64,000 bases of DNA from Cupriavidus sp. 2SB (GTDB lineage: Bacteria; Pseudomonadota; Gammaproteobacteria; Burkholderiales; Burkholderiaceae), in assembly GCF_005503625.1 (NCBI RefSeq), contig NZ_SCMX01000027.1, forward strand, positions 1 through 64,000, in the 5' to 3' direction. The notes below the pieces were generated by a model that made no database searches, had not been told where the DNA came from, and saw only the letters and a program-made list of their open reading frames with translations. Below are positions 17,885 to 29,300 of this stretch, one piece after another (the first letter of the stretch is position 1; each line of letters opens with the position of its first letter). Made by a program: the position numbers and the translations under genes.

Positions 17885-20388
17885 ATGTGGCGCTGGGCAA
17901 CCGTCCTCCTGTTTGCGTCCGGCACGGCCGGACTGACTTACCAGATCGTGTGGATTCGCCAGTTGTCACTGGTAGTCGGTGTCGATGTCCACGCGGTGAC
18001 CACGGCGGTGAGCGCGTTCTTTGCCGGTCTCGCGCTGGGCGGATGGCTGATTGGCCGAATCGCCGATCGCCACGCCGATCCGATGCGGCTCTATGCCTGG
18101 CTGGAGGTAGCGGTGCTGGTGCTGGGCATCGGTGCCACGGTGGCGTTGGCGCATGCCGCCATGCCGTTCGCGTGGCTGGAGCAGCGCACGGGCTGGTTCG
18201 CGTGGGTCATCCCGTTCGTTCTGGTGATCCTGCCCGCTGCCGCCATGGGCGGGACACTGCCGGCCCTGATGCGCGTGGTGATGCGGGATGGCTCGGGCGT
18301 CAGCACGCATGGCGGCCGGCTGTATGCCGCCAACACGGCGGGCGCGATTGCCGGCACGCTGCTGGCCGGGTTTGTGCTGGTGCCGCTACTGGGCATCCTC
18401 GGCAGCGCCGTGGCGGCGGGTTTGCTCAATGGGGTAGCTGCGCTGGTGGCATGGCGACTGGCCGGGCGCGCTCATGCAGGGACGGCCCCCGTCCAGGCAG
18501 ATCCGTCGGTGGCGGGCGTCACGAGGGGCGACGTTGCCAGCGGGAAGTTGGCGCTGCTCCTGTATGCCGCCGCTGGCGGGATTGCGCTGGGCTACGAGGT
18601 GGTCTGGTCGCAGGCCATCGTGCAATTTCTCAGTACGCGGACCTTCGCCTTTACCGTGGTGCTGGCAACGTATCTGGCCGGGCTGGCGATTGGCAGCGCG
18701 CTGGCCGCACGTCATGCCGGGCGCGTGCGCGATCCGTGGGGCGTGTTCGGCCTGCTGGTGGCCGCTGCCGGGCTGGTGGCACTGCTCGAATTCGTGCTGC
18801 TGGGCGAGTGGTTGCTGCGCGCACAGGGCAGCCTGTCCGCCTGGGTGCAGGGCCTGACGGCCAGCCCGTTGATGGCGGCTTGCGCCAGCTTTGCGCTGGC
18901 AGCGGTGTCCGTGGTGTTCGTCCCCACCTTGCTGCTGGGCGCGGCATTCCCGTTCGTGCTGCGGGTCAGTGTCGACGCCCGTCGCGTCGGCTCAGGCGTG
19001 GGCGCCGTCGTGGCACTCAATACGTTGGGTGGTATCGCTGGCACGGTGCTGGCCGGCTTCGTGCTGGTGCCGCAACTCGGGTTGGTCAGGACGATGTCGG
19101 TGCTGGCGGTGGCGGCATCGGTCATCGGCATCACGGCGGTTGCGCTGGGCCGTGACGTGCGACCCATGGCACGCTGGGCAGTGCCGATGCTTGGCGTACT
19201 GGCGGTGATCGCCGCCGCGATGGCCCCGGTGGACCGGCTCGCCTCGTTGCTGGCGCGTGCTCGCGGCGGCGAACTGGTGTTCTACGAGGAAGGGCGCGGC
19301 GCCACCGTGGCGGTGGTGGAGCAGACGTCTTCGCAGAATCGCTTCAAGCGCCTCTATATCCAGGGTGTATCGAATTCCGGCGATGCGATGACGTCGCTGC
19401 GCTATATGCGATTGCAGGCGCTGTTGCCGCTGATCGTTCACAACGGCACGCCCAAATCCACGCTGGTGATCGGCCTGGGCACCGGCATCACGGCGGGTGC
19501 CACGCTGGCGTGGCCGGGGCTGGATCACCGCGTGGTGGCCGAGCTGCTGCCGCCTGTGGCGCGCGCGGCTTCACAGTTCGCGGGTAATTTTGGCGTGGCG
19601 GACGATCCACGCATGGACATCCGCTTGCGCGATGGCCGGCGCGAACTGCTGCGCAGCGCCCAGCAATATGACCTGATCACGCTGGAGCCGCCGCCCCCGT
19701 CGGCGGCAGGCGTGGTGAATCTCTACTCGACCGATTTCTATCGACTTGCGGCCGCGCGGCTGCAACCGGGCGGGCTGGTAGCGCAGTGGCTGCCGTTGCC
19801 GACGCAGAACAACGAAGACACGCGCATGCTGGTGCGCAGTTTTCTGGACGTGTTTCCCCACGCCATGCTCTGGACCACCGAGCTGCACGAAATGATGCTG
19901 GTGGGTTCGATGTCGCCGATCACGCTGGATGTGGCACAGATTCGCGCGCGCTTTGCGCAGCCGCAGGTGGCGGCGGCGTTGCAGGCCGTGGGCATACGCT
20001 CGCCCGAGGCGCTACTGGCAACCTGGGTGACGGATCGTGCCGGACTGGACTGGTACGCGGCCGATGCCCCCGCCGTGACCGACGACCGTCCCCGCATCGA
20101 GTACGCGGGCTGGGTGCGGCGGGATGCGTTCCCCGAAACGTTATCGGCACTGCTGGCGTTGCAGAGCGAGCCGCCGCTGGCCGGTGCCGATGACAACCTC
20201 TGGCGCACGCTGCGGCACGAGCGCGAAGTGCTGCACACCTTCTACCGCGCTGGGCTCGATGCCTATCGTGGCGACCGCGAAGCGTGGGCCAGCCATATCA
20301 CGCAGGCCGTGCGGGCCGATCCCGACAACCCTTACTACGCGTGGTTCGTGGGCGGCAGATCCGCACGGGCAGAGCCGGGGAGGAAGCC

Positions 20389-20392
<4 letters not shown>
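17885..20392 (+). CDS. MFS-like membrane protein fused to spermidine-synthase-like domain
   Basis: About 835 aa from the ATG before WRWATVLLF; frames open back to 17753, but that start abuts the hairpin. The N-terminal about 480 residues form a dozen hydrophobic helices with internal duplication (TYQIVWIRQL and GYEVVWSQA). A spermidine-synthase-like Rossmann domain follows, then a short C-terminal helical tail. The methyltransferase-fold glycine motif reads GLGTG instead of GGGDG, and the catalytic Asp region is LEPPPPSAAG, so aminopropyl transfer is doubtful. Such fusions are widespread and uncharacterised. Its stop overlaps the moxR start by 4 bp. Confidence 0.82.
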
Positions 20393-21363
<971 letters not shown>

Positions 21364-21373
21364 AGGCAGGGAG

Positions 21374-22411
21374 ATGCCGATGCGCTTGCCTTTCCGTGCC
21401 ATCGCCCGCGCCGCGCCCGCCGCCAGGCATGGCGAGGTCTCGCAGGTATCCCAGCCCGCAGCCGGTGTCAGCGTGGACGTGGCTGCGCTTGCGGCGCTGG
21501 AAGCTGCGGCGCGAGACTTCCATTTTCAGTCGCGCCAGCCCGGCCACAGCGTGCTGGCCGGGCGTCACGCGTCCAAGGTGCGGGGACGTGGCCTGAGCTT
21601 CGAGGAATTGCGCCTCTACCTGCCCGGTGACGATATCCGCAGCATGGACTGGCGCGTGACCGCGCGCACCGGCCAGCCGCATGTGCGTGTCTACACCGAG
21701 GAGAAGGATCGCCCGGTGCTGTTGGTGGTGGACCAGCGCATCAACATGTTCTTTGGCAGCCGGCGGGCGATGAAATCTGTCAGCGCAGCCGAAGCAGCGG
21801 CGCTTGCCGCGTGGCGCGTGCTGGCCGAGGGCGACCGCGTGGGCGGCATCGTGTTCGGCGACGAGGGGGCCGAGGTATTCGTGCCGCGCCGCAGCCGCGA
21901 TGCCGTTCAGCAATTGCTGGGCGGCATCGCGCGCTTTAACCAGTTGTTGCGCGCCGATGCCCGGGCAGGGCGCTCGGCAGCGCAACTCAATGCGGCGCTG
22001 GAACGCGCCGTCAGCATGGCGCGCCACGACTGGCTGATCATCGTCATCAGCGATTTCGACGGCCACGATGCCCGCACGCGTGACCTGATGCTGCAAATGG
22101 CCGCGCACAACGACTTGCTGACCATCCTGATTCACGATCCGTTCCTGAGCGAGTTGCCGGCCTCGGGCCAACTGGTGGTCAGCGACGGAGAATTGCAGGT
22201 GGAACTGGGCTTCGGCCATGCCGCTACGCGACGCAGCATTGCGGGATTCGTCGATGAACATGCCAGGGCGCTGCTCGACTGGCACCACGCCATCGGCGTG
22301 CCGCTGTTGCCGCTCTCGGCTGCCGAGGAGACCGCGCTGCAACTGCGGCGTCTGCTGGGCCGCCCGCTGCAGCAGGCGCCAGCACGGCAACGCATGGGAG
22401 TGGCGCGATGA
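21374..22411 (+). CDS. DUF58 domain protein (VWA-like, MoxR partner)
   Basis: 345 aa. The DUF58 hallmark GLSFEELRLYLPGDDIRSMDWRVTA is followed by a VWA-type fold (VLLVVDQRINMFFGSR). The first MIDAS position keeps Asp but the DxSxS pattern is not conserved, as is usual for DUF58. No transmembrane segment is obvious, unlike many DUF58 proteins. GGGAG precedes ATG 21374; ATG 21380 is an alternative. It probably docks the MoxR ATPase to its client. Confidence 0.88.
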   Translation: MPMRLPFRAIARAAPAARHGEVSQVSQPAAGVSVDVAALAALEAAARDFHFQSRQPGHSVLAGRHASKVRGRGLSFEELRLYLPGDDIRSMDWRVTARTGQPHVRVYTEEKDRPVLLVVDQRINMFFGSRRAMKSVSAAEAAALAAWRVLAEGDRVGGIVFGDEGAEVFVPRRSRDAVQQLLGGIARFNQLLRADARAGRSAAQLNAALERAVSMARHDWLIIVISDFDGHDARTRDLMLQMAAHNDLLTILIHDPFLSELPASGQLVVSDGELQVELGFGHAATRRSIAGFVDEHARALLDWHHAIGVPLLPLSAAEETALQLRRLLGRPLQQAPARQRMGVAR

Positions 22412-22932
22412 GTCTCACGCACAGCACGGCGGATGGCGCGGAAGTGCCGACCCTTGCGACGTTGGCCGATGTGGTCACGCCGCCGCCGCCATCGTGGATG
22501 CCGCAGACCATCGGTTGGCCGATTGTGGGTGTCTTGCTGCTGTTGCTGCTGTTGCTGCTGGCGTGGATGGCTTGGCGGGCGTGGCGACGCTATCGCGCCA
22601 ATCGCTATCGCCGCGAGGCACTGGCCGAGCTGGGCACGCTCGATCCCGCCATGCAGGCCGCTACGTTGCGGCACATGGCGGCATTGCTCAAGCGCACGGC
22701 ATTGGCCGCGTGGCCCCGCACGGAGGTGGCCAGTTTGATCGGAACGAGTTGGGTGGCATTCCTGCAGGCGCACGCCGGATCGGCGAAGGACGCGGTGCCA
22801 GTGCTTTCGGCGTTGGTCCACGACGCGGAGTATCGCGATGACACCGTGCTCGCGCAGTGGCCCGTCGCCCAAGTGCAGGCCGTGGCTGGCGCGTGCCGAC
22901 GCTGGATTGCGGAACACCATGTACCAGTTTGA
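22408..22932 (+). CDS. DUF4381 single-span membrane protein
   Basis: 174 aa, starting at ATGA overlapping the DUF58 stop. One strongly hydrophobic helix (about 38-56, a run of nine Leu) is followed by a basic stretch WRAWRRYRANRYRR and a helical cytosolic domain ending WIAEHH. The pattern fits DUF4381, found almost only between DUF58 and VWA genes in MoxR operons. The function is unknown; position and topology suggest a scaffold of the membrane complex. Confidence 0.85.
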   Translation: MSLTHSTADGAEVPTLATLADVVTPPPPSWMPQTIGWPIVGVLLLLLLLLLAWMAWRAWRRYRANRYRREALAELGTLDPAMQAATLRHMAALLKRTALAAWPRTEVASLIGTSWVAFLQAHAGSAKDAVPVLSALVHDAEYRDDTVLAQWPVAQVQAVAGACRRWIAEHHVPV

Positions 22933-23917
22933 CTATCCGTGGGCATTTGTCCTGCTGCCGCTGCCATGGCTGCTGTGGTGGTGGCTGCCGCCGTATCGCG
23001 AGGAAAGCCCGTCGGTGCGCCTGCCGTTCTTTGGCGAGGTGGCGCGTGCCGCCGGCCTGACCCCCGCCAGTGGCGCGGTGGTGCCGCGTCGCAACCGGCT
23101 GCAATGGGTGCTGGCGCCGATGGCGTGGGTGCTGGTCATTACCGCATTGGCCCGGCCGCAGTTTCTGGAGGCGCCCATCGAGAAGGTGCAGCCGGCGCGC
23201 GATTTGCTGATCGCGCTGGATCTCTCGCAATCCATGGATACGAAGGATTTTCGTGATCCGTCCGGAGCGCTGATTCCGCGCGTGGCGGCGGTGCGGCAAG
23301 TGGTGAGCGGATTCGTGAGCAGGCGGCCCGGTGACCGCATCGGCCTGATCGTGTTTGGTGACGCGCCATATCCCTTGGCGCCGTTCACGATGGACCACCG
23401 GCTGGTGCAGACGCTGATCGGTGATCTGCTGCCGGGCATGGCGGGACCAAGCACCGCACTGGGCGACGCCATCGGGCTGGGCATCAAGATGTTCGAGCAC
23501 AGCGACGCCCCTGAAAAAGTGCTGATCGTGCTGACCGATGGCAACGACACCGCCAGCCGCATGCCGCCGGAGCGCGCCGGGGATATCGCGAAAGCACGCA
23601 AGGTGGTGGTGCATACCATCGGCATTGGCGACCCCAATGCGACTGGCGAGGAAAAGGTCGATCTCGGCGTGTTGCAGCGCGTGGCCGCGCAGACGGGCGG
23701 GCGGTATTTCTTCGGTGCCGATCAGGCGGCGCTGGAGACCATCTATGCAACGCTCGATCAAATCACGCCGCATCGGCAGAAAACGCTGTCATGGCGCCCG
23801 CGACGCGAACTGTTCATGTGGCCGCTGGGCGGCGCGCTGGCGCTGGTGCTGCTCTATCAGGCGCTGATGTTCGGATACTCGATGTGGGCATCGCGCCCGC
23901 GTCGCGCGCTGGAATGA
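22919..23917 (+). CDS. BatA-like VWA-domain membrane protein
   Basis: 332 aa. Two N-terminal hydrophobic segments (about 8-25 and 62-78), a VWA domain with an intact MIDAS DxSxS (D101, S103, S105: ALDLSQSMD), a later TDGNDT, and a C-terminal transmembrane helix (about 302-322). Matches BatA of aerotolerance operons, with the metal-binding domain facing the periplasm. The start overlaps the previous gene by 14 bp. Confidence 0.9.
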   Translation: MYQFDYPWAFVLLPLPWLLWWWLPPYREESPSVRLPFFGEVARAAGLTPASGAVVPRRNRLQWVLAPMAWVLVITALARPQFLEAPIEKVQPARDLLIALDLSQSMDTKDFRDPSGALIPRVAAVRQVVSGFVSRRPGDRIGLIVFGDAPYPLAPFTMDHRLVQTLIGDLLPGMAGPSTALGDAIGLGIKMFEHSDAPEKVLIVLTDGNDTASRMPPERAGDIAKARKVVVHTIGIGDPNATGEEKVDLGVLQRVAAQTGGRYFFGADQAALETIYATLDQITPHRQKTLSWRPRRELFMWPLGGALALVLLYQALMFGYSMWASRPRRALE

Positions 23918-25575
23918 TGCCAGCCATGCTCGATACGCTCTCGCACTTTCATTTCCTGCGTCCCTGGTGGCTGCTGGTGTGCGTACCCGCCGTGCTGCTG
24001 GTGTGGACGGTGCAACGTCGTGGCGATGTGCGCAGGCGCTGGCGCAAGACCATCGCGCCGCACCTGCTCGATGCCCTGATGATCGGCGAGCGTCACCGGG
24101 TGACATGGCGGCCCGTGCATCTCGTTGCGCTACTGCTCGTGCTTGGCGCGGTGGCGTTGGCGGGCCCGAGCTGGAAGCAGGAAAGGCCGCCGTTCCTTGA
24201 TGATCGCGCGCCGCTGGCGATTGCCGTGGACCTGTCGCGCAGCATGGATGCCGAGGACGTAACGCCTACGCGGCTGGAGCGCACCAAACTCAAGATCAAG
24301 GCGCTGCTCAAGCGCCGTGACGGTGGCCGTACGTCGCTCTATGCATACGCGGGTTCGACGCATCTGGTGCTTCCGCTGACGGACGATGCCCAACTGCTGC
24401 AGACCTTTGTGGATGCCTTGCAGACCCGCATCATGCCAGTGCCGGGACGAGACATGGCTCAGGCGCTGCGCACCATCGACGCCGATCTGGCGCGCGAACC
24501 CGTGCCTGGGACCATCCTCTTCATCACCGATCAGGTGGACCCTGCCGCTGCGTCAGCCTTCCGTGCGCAGGCCGGCAGCGGTCGCAGCCAGCCGGTGTTG
24601 CTGGCCATCGGCACGGAGCAGGGCGGCCCGCTGCGCAATGTCGGGGGAGGCGAGGGGAGTGTTGTCGAACAGGATGGCGCGCCGATGTTCGCACGGCTGG
24701 ACGTGGCGGCGTTCAAGCGCTTCGGCGATGACAGCGGGATACCCGTGGCCACGTTTACACCGGGCAGCGACGATGACGTGGCCTGGGTACAGCGCCATGT
24801 GGTGGCGCATCTGGAGCGTGTGCAGGCTGGCGACCGTACGCGCTGGGCCGATGAGGGCTGGTGGCTGATGCTGCCGATCACGCTGCTGGCGATGCTCTGG
24901 TTCCGCAAAGGCTGGACTGTCCGCTGGATCACCGGGTTGCTTCTCGCCGTTGTACTGGCTGCGCCGCAGCAGGGCCTCCACGCGCAAGAGGCTGCCGAAG
25001 CCAGGCGCCAGTGGCATTTCGCAGACCTGTGGCTCACGCACGATCAGCAAGGCCGCCTGGCCTTCGAGCGAGGCGATTTCGCGCACGCTGCGAAGCTGTT
25101 CGACGATGCCATGTGGCGTGGCATCGCCCAGTACCGCGCCGGCCAATACGCTGAGGCGGTGCAGAGCTTTGCACGGGTCGATTCTCCGCAAGCCCTATAC
25201 AACCAGGGCAATGCGCTCGCACGGCTGGGTCAGTACGCACAGGCGGCGGCGCGTTATCGACAGGCGCTCAAACGCCAGCCCCAGTGGCCGGCTGCCACAG
25301 CCAATCTGGCGCTGATGGAGACGCTGCTGAATCAGCAGAAACCAAAGGACAAGCCCGATCCCGACGATCAGGAGGAACCCCCCGACATCCCGCCGGATGC
25401 GGTCAAGCTCGATGCCGAGAAGCCTCCGCCGCAGCACGGTGGAAAGTCCATGCGCATTGGCCCGGCGCAGGACGCCGAAATGTGGATGCGCGCCATCCAG
25501 GTCACGCCGACTGATCTGCTGCAACGCAAGTTCGCCTTGCAACGCGGGCAGCCCGCCCCTGAGCCGAAACCGTGA
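23914..25575 (+). CDS. BatB/BatC-like VWA-TPR fusion protein
   Basis: 553 aa. Two N-terminal hydrophobic segments (about 17-33 and 68-84), a VWA domain with MIDAS DxSxS (D106, S108, S110), a central transmembrane segment near 308-325 and another near 335-350, then TPR repeats (AFERGDFAHAAKLFDDAMWRG and ALYNQGNALARLGQYAQAAARY) and a Pro/Asp-rich tail. In Bacteroides and Leptospira, BatB and BatC are separate; here they are one chain. Coupled to its neighbours by ATGA overlaps. Confidence 0.9.
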   Translation: MMPAMLDTLSHFHFLRPWWLLVCVPAVLLVWTVQRRGDVRRRWRKTIAPHLLDALMIGERHRVTWRPVHLVALLLVLGAVALAGPSWKQERPPFLDDRAPLAIAVDLSRSMDAEDVTPTRLERTKLKIKALLKRRDGGRTSLYAYAGSTHLVLPLTDDAQLLQTFVDALQTRIMPVPGRDMAQALRTIDADLAREPVPGTILFITDQVDPAAASAFRAQAGSGRSQPVLLAIGTEQGGPLRNVGGGEGSVVEQDGAPMFARLDVAAFKRFGDDSGIPVATFTPGSDDDVAWVQRHVVAHLERVQAGDRTRWADEGWWLMLPITLLAMLWFRKGWTVRWITGLLLAVVLAAPQQGLHAQEAAEARRQWHFADLWLTHDQQGRLAFERGDFAHAAKLFDDAMWRGIAQYRAGQYAEAVQSFARVDSPQALYNQGNALARLGQYAQAAARYRQALKRQPQWPAATANLALMETLLNQQKPKDKPDPDDQEEPPDIPPDAVKLDAEKPPPQHGGKSMRIGPAQDAEMWMRAIQVTPTDLLQRKFALQRGQPAPEPKP

Positions 25576-26960
25576 TGCAACGACATCTCGCCGCGCTGCT
25601 CCTGATCGTGATCGCATGCCTGCTGCCCATCGTGGCGCTTGCCGCTGCCGAACCCATCATCCGCGTCGAGGTCGGCGCGCAGCAACCCGTGCGCGTGGGC
25701 CAGCAGGTCAGCATCGATGTCACCATCCTCGCGCCCAACTTCTTCATGTCGGCGCCGGCCTTCCCGGTGTTGCAGGTGCCAGGCGCGGTGGTCACGATGC
25801 CCGACGAGCGCGCGCTGAACAGCACGGAAACCATCAACGGTGTGGCCTATGCGGGCATCCGCAAGTCCTACGCATTCACGGCCGAACAGGATGGCGATTT
25901 CGAGCTGCCAGCCACGACGGTGCAGTTCACCTATGCGGACGACAACGGCGCACCGCGCGAAGGCAGCGTCAGCTTTCCGCCAACCCGCATACGCGCGGGC
26001 GCTGGCGGCACTGTGAACGCAGTCGGGCCGAAGCAGCCGCTGGTCCCGGTATCACGGCTGGTGGTGACGCAGGCACTGGACCACGCGCTCGACAAGGGCT
26101 CGGTGGCCCTGCGCAAGGGCGATGCGCTGGTGCGTACCGTCACGACCTTCGCGCCACAGACGCAGGCGATGCTGATCCAGCCGCCGCATGCGCCGGCGCC
26201 ATCGGGTGTGCGCGTTTTTCAGGCCGATCCGCGCCTATCGGACAACGCCAGAACCACGGCGGGTCCGGGCGGTACGCGCGTGGACACCATCACCTATGTC
26301 TTCGAACGCACCGGCAGCTATGTGCTGCCACCCGTGACGGTCGATTGGCTGGACCCGGCCACGGGCCGCCCCGCGACTTCGCAAGCGGCGGCCATCAAGG
26401 TGGAGGTATCGTCGGGGCACGCGGACGGAGCGCTGGCGCCGGATGGCTCCGCTTTCGGGTGGCTGGGCGAAGGCGGCTCGTTCTGGCGAATCGTGATTGG
26501 ATGCGTGTGTGTGCTGTTGGCCGCGATGGTGGCCATGCTGGCGTATCGGCATGGTCGTCCGATGCTGGCGCGATGGCGCCAGTGGCAGGCCGAACGTTCG
26601 CGCCGTCGCGCAGAAAGTGCCGAGTTTCGGCTGGCTTCGGTGCTAAGGGCCTGTGCGGCAAGCGATGCAGCAGCGGCCTATCTGGCACTCGGTGATTGGA
26701 CCCGTGCGGCACATGGCATGCCGCTCGACGTCTGGGCAGCCTCGACGGGCGATGCCTCGCTCATGGAGACGGTGACAGCACTTCAGCGACACCTGTACGG
26801 CGCGAGGTCCGAATCAGATGTGTGGAATGGCAAGCCACTGGCGGAGGCGTTGCAGCGCCATGCCGCAACGCCGCAGACGCGTCGGCATCCGCCAGCCGCG
26901 TCCGCGTTGCCGCCGCTCAATCCAGCGGCGTCAATCCATCAACCAATCAATCCGCCGTGA
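25575..26960 (+). CDS. BatD-like (oxygen-tolerance family) membrane protein
   Basis: 461 aa. Signal peptide (LLLIVIACLLPIVALA) then a beta-rich extracytoplasmic region with BatD motifs (VRVGQQVSIDVTI, FFMSAP, RKSYAFTAEQDGDFELPATTV, YVLPPVTVDWLDPATG), a transmembrane helix at about 305-322, and a cytosolic tail. It closes the MoxR/VWA operon. ATG 25575 overlaps the previous stop by one base; GTG 25572 is also possible. Its last 14 bp overlap the convergent Bug gene tail to tail. Confidence 0.85.
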   Translation: MQRHLAALLLIVIACLLPIVALAAAEPIIRVEVGAQQPVRVGQQVSIDVTILAPNFFMSAPAFPVLQVPGAVVTMPDERALNSTETINGVAYAGIRKSYAFTAEQDGDFELPATTVQFTYADDNGAPREGSVSFPPTRIRAGAGGTVNAVGPKQPLVPVSRLVVTQALDHALDKGSVALRKGDALVRTVTTFAPQTQAMLIQPPHAPAPSGVRVFQADPRLSDNARTTAGPGGTRVDTITYVFERTGSYVLPPVTVDWLDPATGRPATSQAAAIKVEVSSGHADGALAPDGSAFGWLGEGGSFWRIVIGCVCVLLAAMVAMLAYRHGRPMLARWRQWQAERSRRRAESAEFRLASVLRACAASDAAAAYLALGDWTRAAHGMPLDVWAASTGDASLMETVTALQRHLYGARSESDVWNGKPLAEALQRHAATPQTRRHPPAASALPPLNPAASIHQPINPP

Positions 26961-27903
26961 TGTTGCCGGTCTGGATCACCTTCTTCCAGCGCGCGAACTC
27001 CGACGCCTGGAACGCCGTGAACTGCTCCGGCGTGTTGGCCACCACTTCAAAGCCCAGTTCGAGCAGCTTGGGCTTGACCGCCGGATCGTTCAACGCAGCC
27101 ACTGTGGCGCTGTGCAGCTTGGCCTTGATATCGGCGGGCAGGCCCTTGGGAGCGGCGATGGCTTGCCACGAGTAAACGGTCACGCCCTTGTAGCCGAGTT
27201 CTTCCATGGTGGGCACATCCGGCAGGATCGGGGAGCGCTTGCTGCTGGTGATGGCCAGCGCGCGCAACTTGCCGCCTTTCAGATGCGGCACGGCCGTGTT
27301 GATGTTCATGAAGGTGGCATCCACTTGGCCGCCGAGCAGGTCGTTCAGCGCCGGTGCGCCGCCCTTGTACGGCACATGGGTGCCGGTGGTATTGGTCTGC
27401 TGCCAGAACAGTTCGGCGGTCAGATGATCGCTGGTGCCATTGCCAGCCGAGGCGAAGGTCATCTTGCCCGGATTGGCCTTCTCGAAATTGATCACGTCCT
27501 GCAGGGACTTGTGTGGCGATGCCACGGGCACGGCCAGGACGTTGGGCGCTTGCACAGCCACGCTGATGTAATCGAAATCCTTGGTCGGATCGTAGCCAGC
27601 GGTCTTGGTCAGGTGCGGACCGATCACGAACGGGCCCAGCGACGAGACGAACAGCGTGTAACCGTCGGCCGGCGCGCGCTTGGCGGCGGCGGCACCGATC
27701 ATGCCGGCTGCGCCGGGGCGGTTGTCCACCACGAAGCTGCCGCCGAACGTCTGCTGGAACTTCGCGCTCAGGATGCGCGCGACGTTGTCGGTGGAACCCC
27801 CCGGCGGGAACGGGACGATCATCGTGACCGGCTTCTCGGGCCATGCGGCGTGGGCGCCGGCCATTGTGGCGCCCAGCAGCAGCGATACCAGAAGTTTCTT
27901 CAT
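26947..27903 (-). CDS. Bug/TctC-family periplasmic solute-binding protein
   Basis: 318 aa from MKKLLVS; GAGGAG lies 6-7 nt upstream. Signal peptide ends GAHA. Typical Bug motifs: VTMIVPFPPGGSTDNVARIL, VVDNRPGAAGMIGA, ASAGNGTSDHLTAELF, HVPYKGGAPALNDLLGGQVD and TSSKRSPILPDVPTMEELGY. These bind carboxylates or similar small molecules. It is 26 bp after the galactarate/talarate dehydratase, so an aldarate such as galactarate is the likely ligand (inference from context). Confidence 0.92.
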   Translation of the reverse strand: MKKLLVSLLLGATMAGAHAAWPEKPVTMIVPFPPGGSTDNVARILSAKFQQTFGGSFVVDNRPGAAGMIGAAAAKRAPADGYTLFVSSLGPFVIGPHLTKTAGYDPTKDFDYISVAVQAPNVLAVPVASPHKSLQDVINFEKANPGKMTFASAGNGTSDHLTAELFWQQTNTTGTHVPYKGGAPALNDLLGGQVDATFMNINTAVPHLKGGKLRALAITSSKRSPILPDVPTMEELGYKGVTVYSWQAIAAPKGLPADIKAKLHSATVAALNDPAVKPKLLELGFEVVANTPEQFTAFQASEFARWKKVIQTGNITAD

Positions 27904-27929
27904 GGGTTGTCTCCTCTTGTGGTGTTGGC

Positions 27930-29066
27930 TTATGCGTTGAACTCGGCCTGCTCGCGCGTCCAGGCGCGGGCCTGTTCGCTGACAGTCAGCCCCAGGCCGG
28001 GGCGGGTGGGCACCTTGATCCGGCCATTGCCGATCTCGAGGCGCTCGTTGAACAGCGGTTCCAGCCAGTCGAAGTGCTCGACCCAAGGCTCGCGCGGATA
28101 GGCTGCGGCCAGATGGACGTGCAGTTCCATGGCGAAGTGGGGTGCGATCATCAGGCCCGCGTGGTCGGCCAGTGCGCAGACCTTCAGGAACGGCGTGATG
28201 CCGCCCACGCGCGGCGCGTCGGGCATGAGGTAGTCGGCGGCGCGATGGCGGATCAGGTCCCAGTGCTCGGCGGCGCTCGTCAGCATCTCGCCCGTGGCGA
28301 TCGGCGTGTCGAACTGCTGGGCGAGGGCGGCATGGCCTTCATGGTCGTAGGCGTCGAGCGGTTCCTCGATCCAGACGAGATTGAATGCTTCAAAGGTGCG
28401 GCACATGCGCTGCGCGGTGGGACGATCCCATTGCTGGTTGGCATCGACCATCAGCGGCACCGCATCGCCAAGCTTCTCGCGCACGGCGGACACGCGCTGG
28501 ATATCGATCTTTCCATCGGGCTGGCCGACCTTGAGCTTGATACCGCCGATGCCACGCTCCACGGACGCCGCGGCGTTGACCAGCAATTGATCGAGCGGCG
28601 TGTGCAGGAAGCCGCCCGAGGTGTTGTAGCACCGCACGGAATCGCGGTGCGAACCCAGCAGCTTGGCCAGCGACAGGCCCGCGCGCTTGGCCTTGAGATC
28701 CCACAACGCCACGTCGAACGCGCCGATGGCCTGCGTGGAGAGTCCGCTACGGCCCACCGAGGCGCCAGCCCAGCACAGCTTGTCCCAGAGCTTGGCAATA
28801 TCGCTCGGGTCTTCGCCAATCAGCGTCGGAGCAATCTCGCGCGCATGCGCGAACTGGCCCGGGCCACCGGCACGCTTGGAATAGCTGAAGCCCAGCCCCT
28901 CATGGCCATTCGCCGTGCGGATCTCGGCGAAGAGAATGGCTACCTCGGTCATCGGCTTCTGACGGCCCGTCAGCACCTTGGCATCGCTGATCGGCGTGGC
29001 CAGCGGCAGGTAGCAGGACGACAGGCGAATGGATGTGATGGCGTCGGCGGCGGGCAATGCGGTCAT
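27930..29066 (-). CDS. L-talarate/galactarate dehydratase (enolase superfamily)
   Basis: 378 aa. The sequence closely follows the Salmonella L-talarate/galactarate dehydratase family: GASVGRSGL, CYNTSGGFLHTPLDQ, GGIKLKVGQP, LMVDANQQWDR, WIEEPLDAYD, ATGEMLTS and APHFAME. Metal ligands are D208, E234 and E260; the acid/base residues are K177/K179 and His310. It should dehydrate galactarate or L-talarate to 5-keto-4-deoxyglucarate. It leads an operon with a Bug binding protein and is divergent from a LacI regulator. Confidence 0.9.
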   Translation of the reverse strand: MTALPAADAITSIRLSSCYLPLATPISDAKVLTGRQKPMTEVAILFAEIRTANGHEGLGFSYSKRAGGPGQFAHAREIAPTLIGEDPSDIAKLWDKLCWAGASVGRSGLSTQAIGAFDVALWDLKAKRAGLSLAKLLGSHRDSVRCYNTSGGFLHTPLDQLLVNAAASVERGIGGIKLKVGQPDGKIDIQRVSAVREKLGDAVPLMVDANQQWDRPTAQRMCRTFEAFNLVWIEEPLDAYDHEGHAALAQQFDTPIATGEMLTSAAEHWDLIRHRAADYLMPDAPRVGGITPFLKVCALADHAGLMIAPHFAMELHVHLAAAYPREPWVEHFDWLEPLFNERLEIGNGRIKVPTRPGLGLTVSEQARAWTREQAEFNA

Positions 29067-29122
29067 GGGATATCTGCTTCCTGTAATCAATCAGCGCGAT
29101 GTCTGAGACTTCCGACATCGTA

Positions 29123-29136
29123 TGACATCGTTGTCA
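29123..29136. promoter_or_regulatory. LacI-family operator near the dehydratase start
   Basis: TGACATCGTTGTCA is palindromic at 12 of 14 positions around a central CG, 57 bp upstream of the dehydratase ATG. It shares its right half CGTTGTCA with a second site at 29301. Confidence 0.7.
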
Positions 29137-29300
29137 AAAAAGGGCCGGAAATCGGCCAGTGTGCGTTGCTATACTGCGGCGCCGCCGTTTCGTGTGTGGC
29201 GACTCGGTGGCGTTTGGGTGCTGGTGCAGCGCACAAAATACGGTAAATCTCTCGATCTGCCATTCAGATCCCATACCGGGAAGACAGCAGGTCCGGAGAA

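Noticed and set aside
17710..19155. 481-codon plus-strand frame overlapping the MFS/spermidine-synthase fusion
   Set aside because: Out of frame with a well-supported gene; Gly/Arg/Ala-rich shadow.
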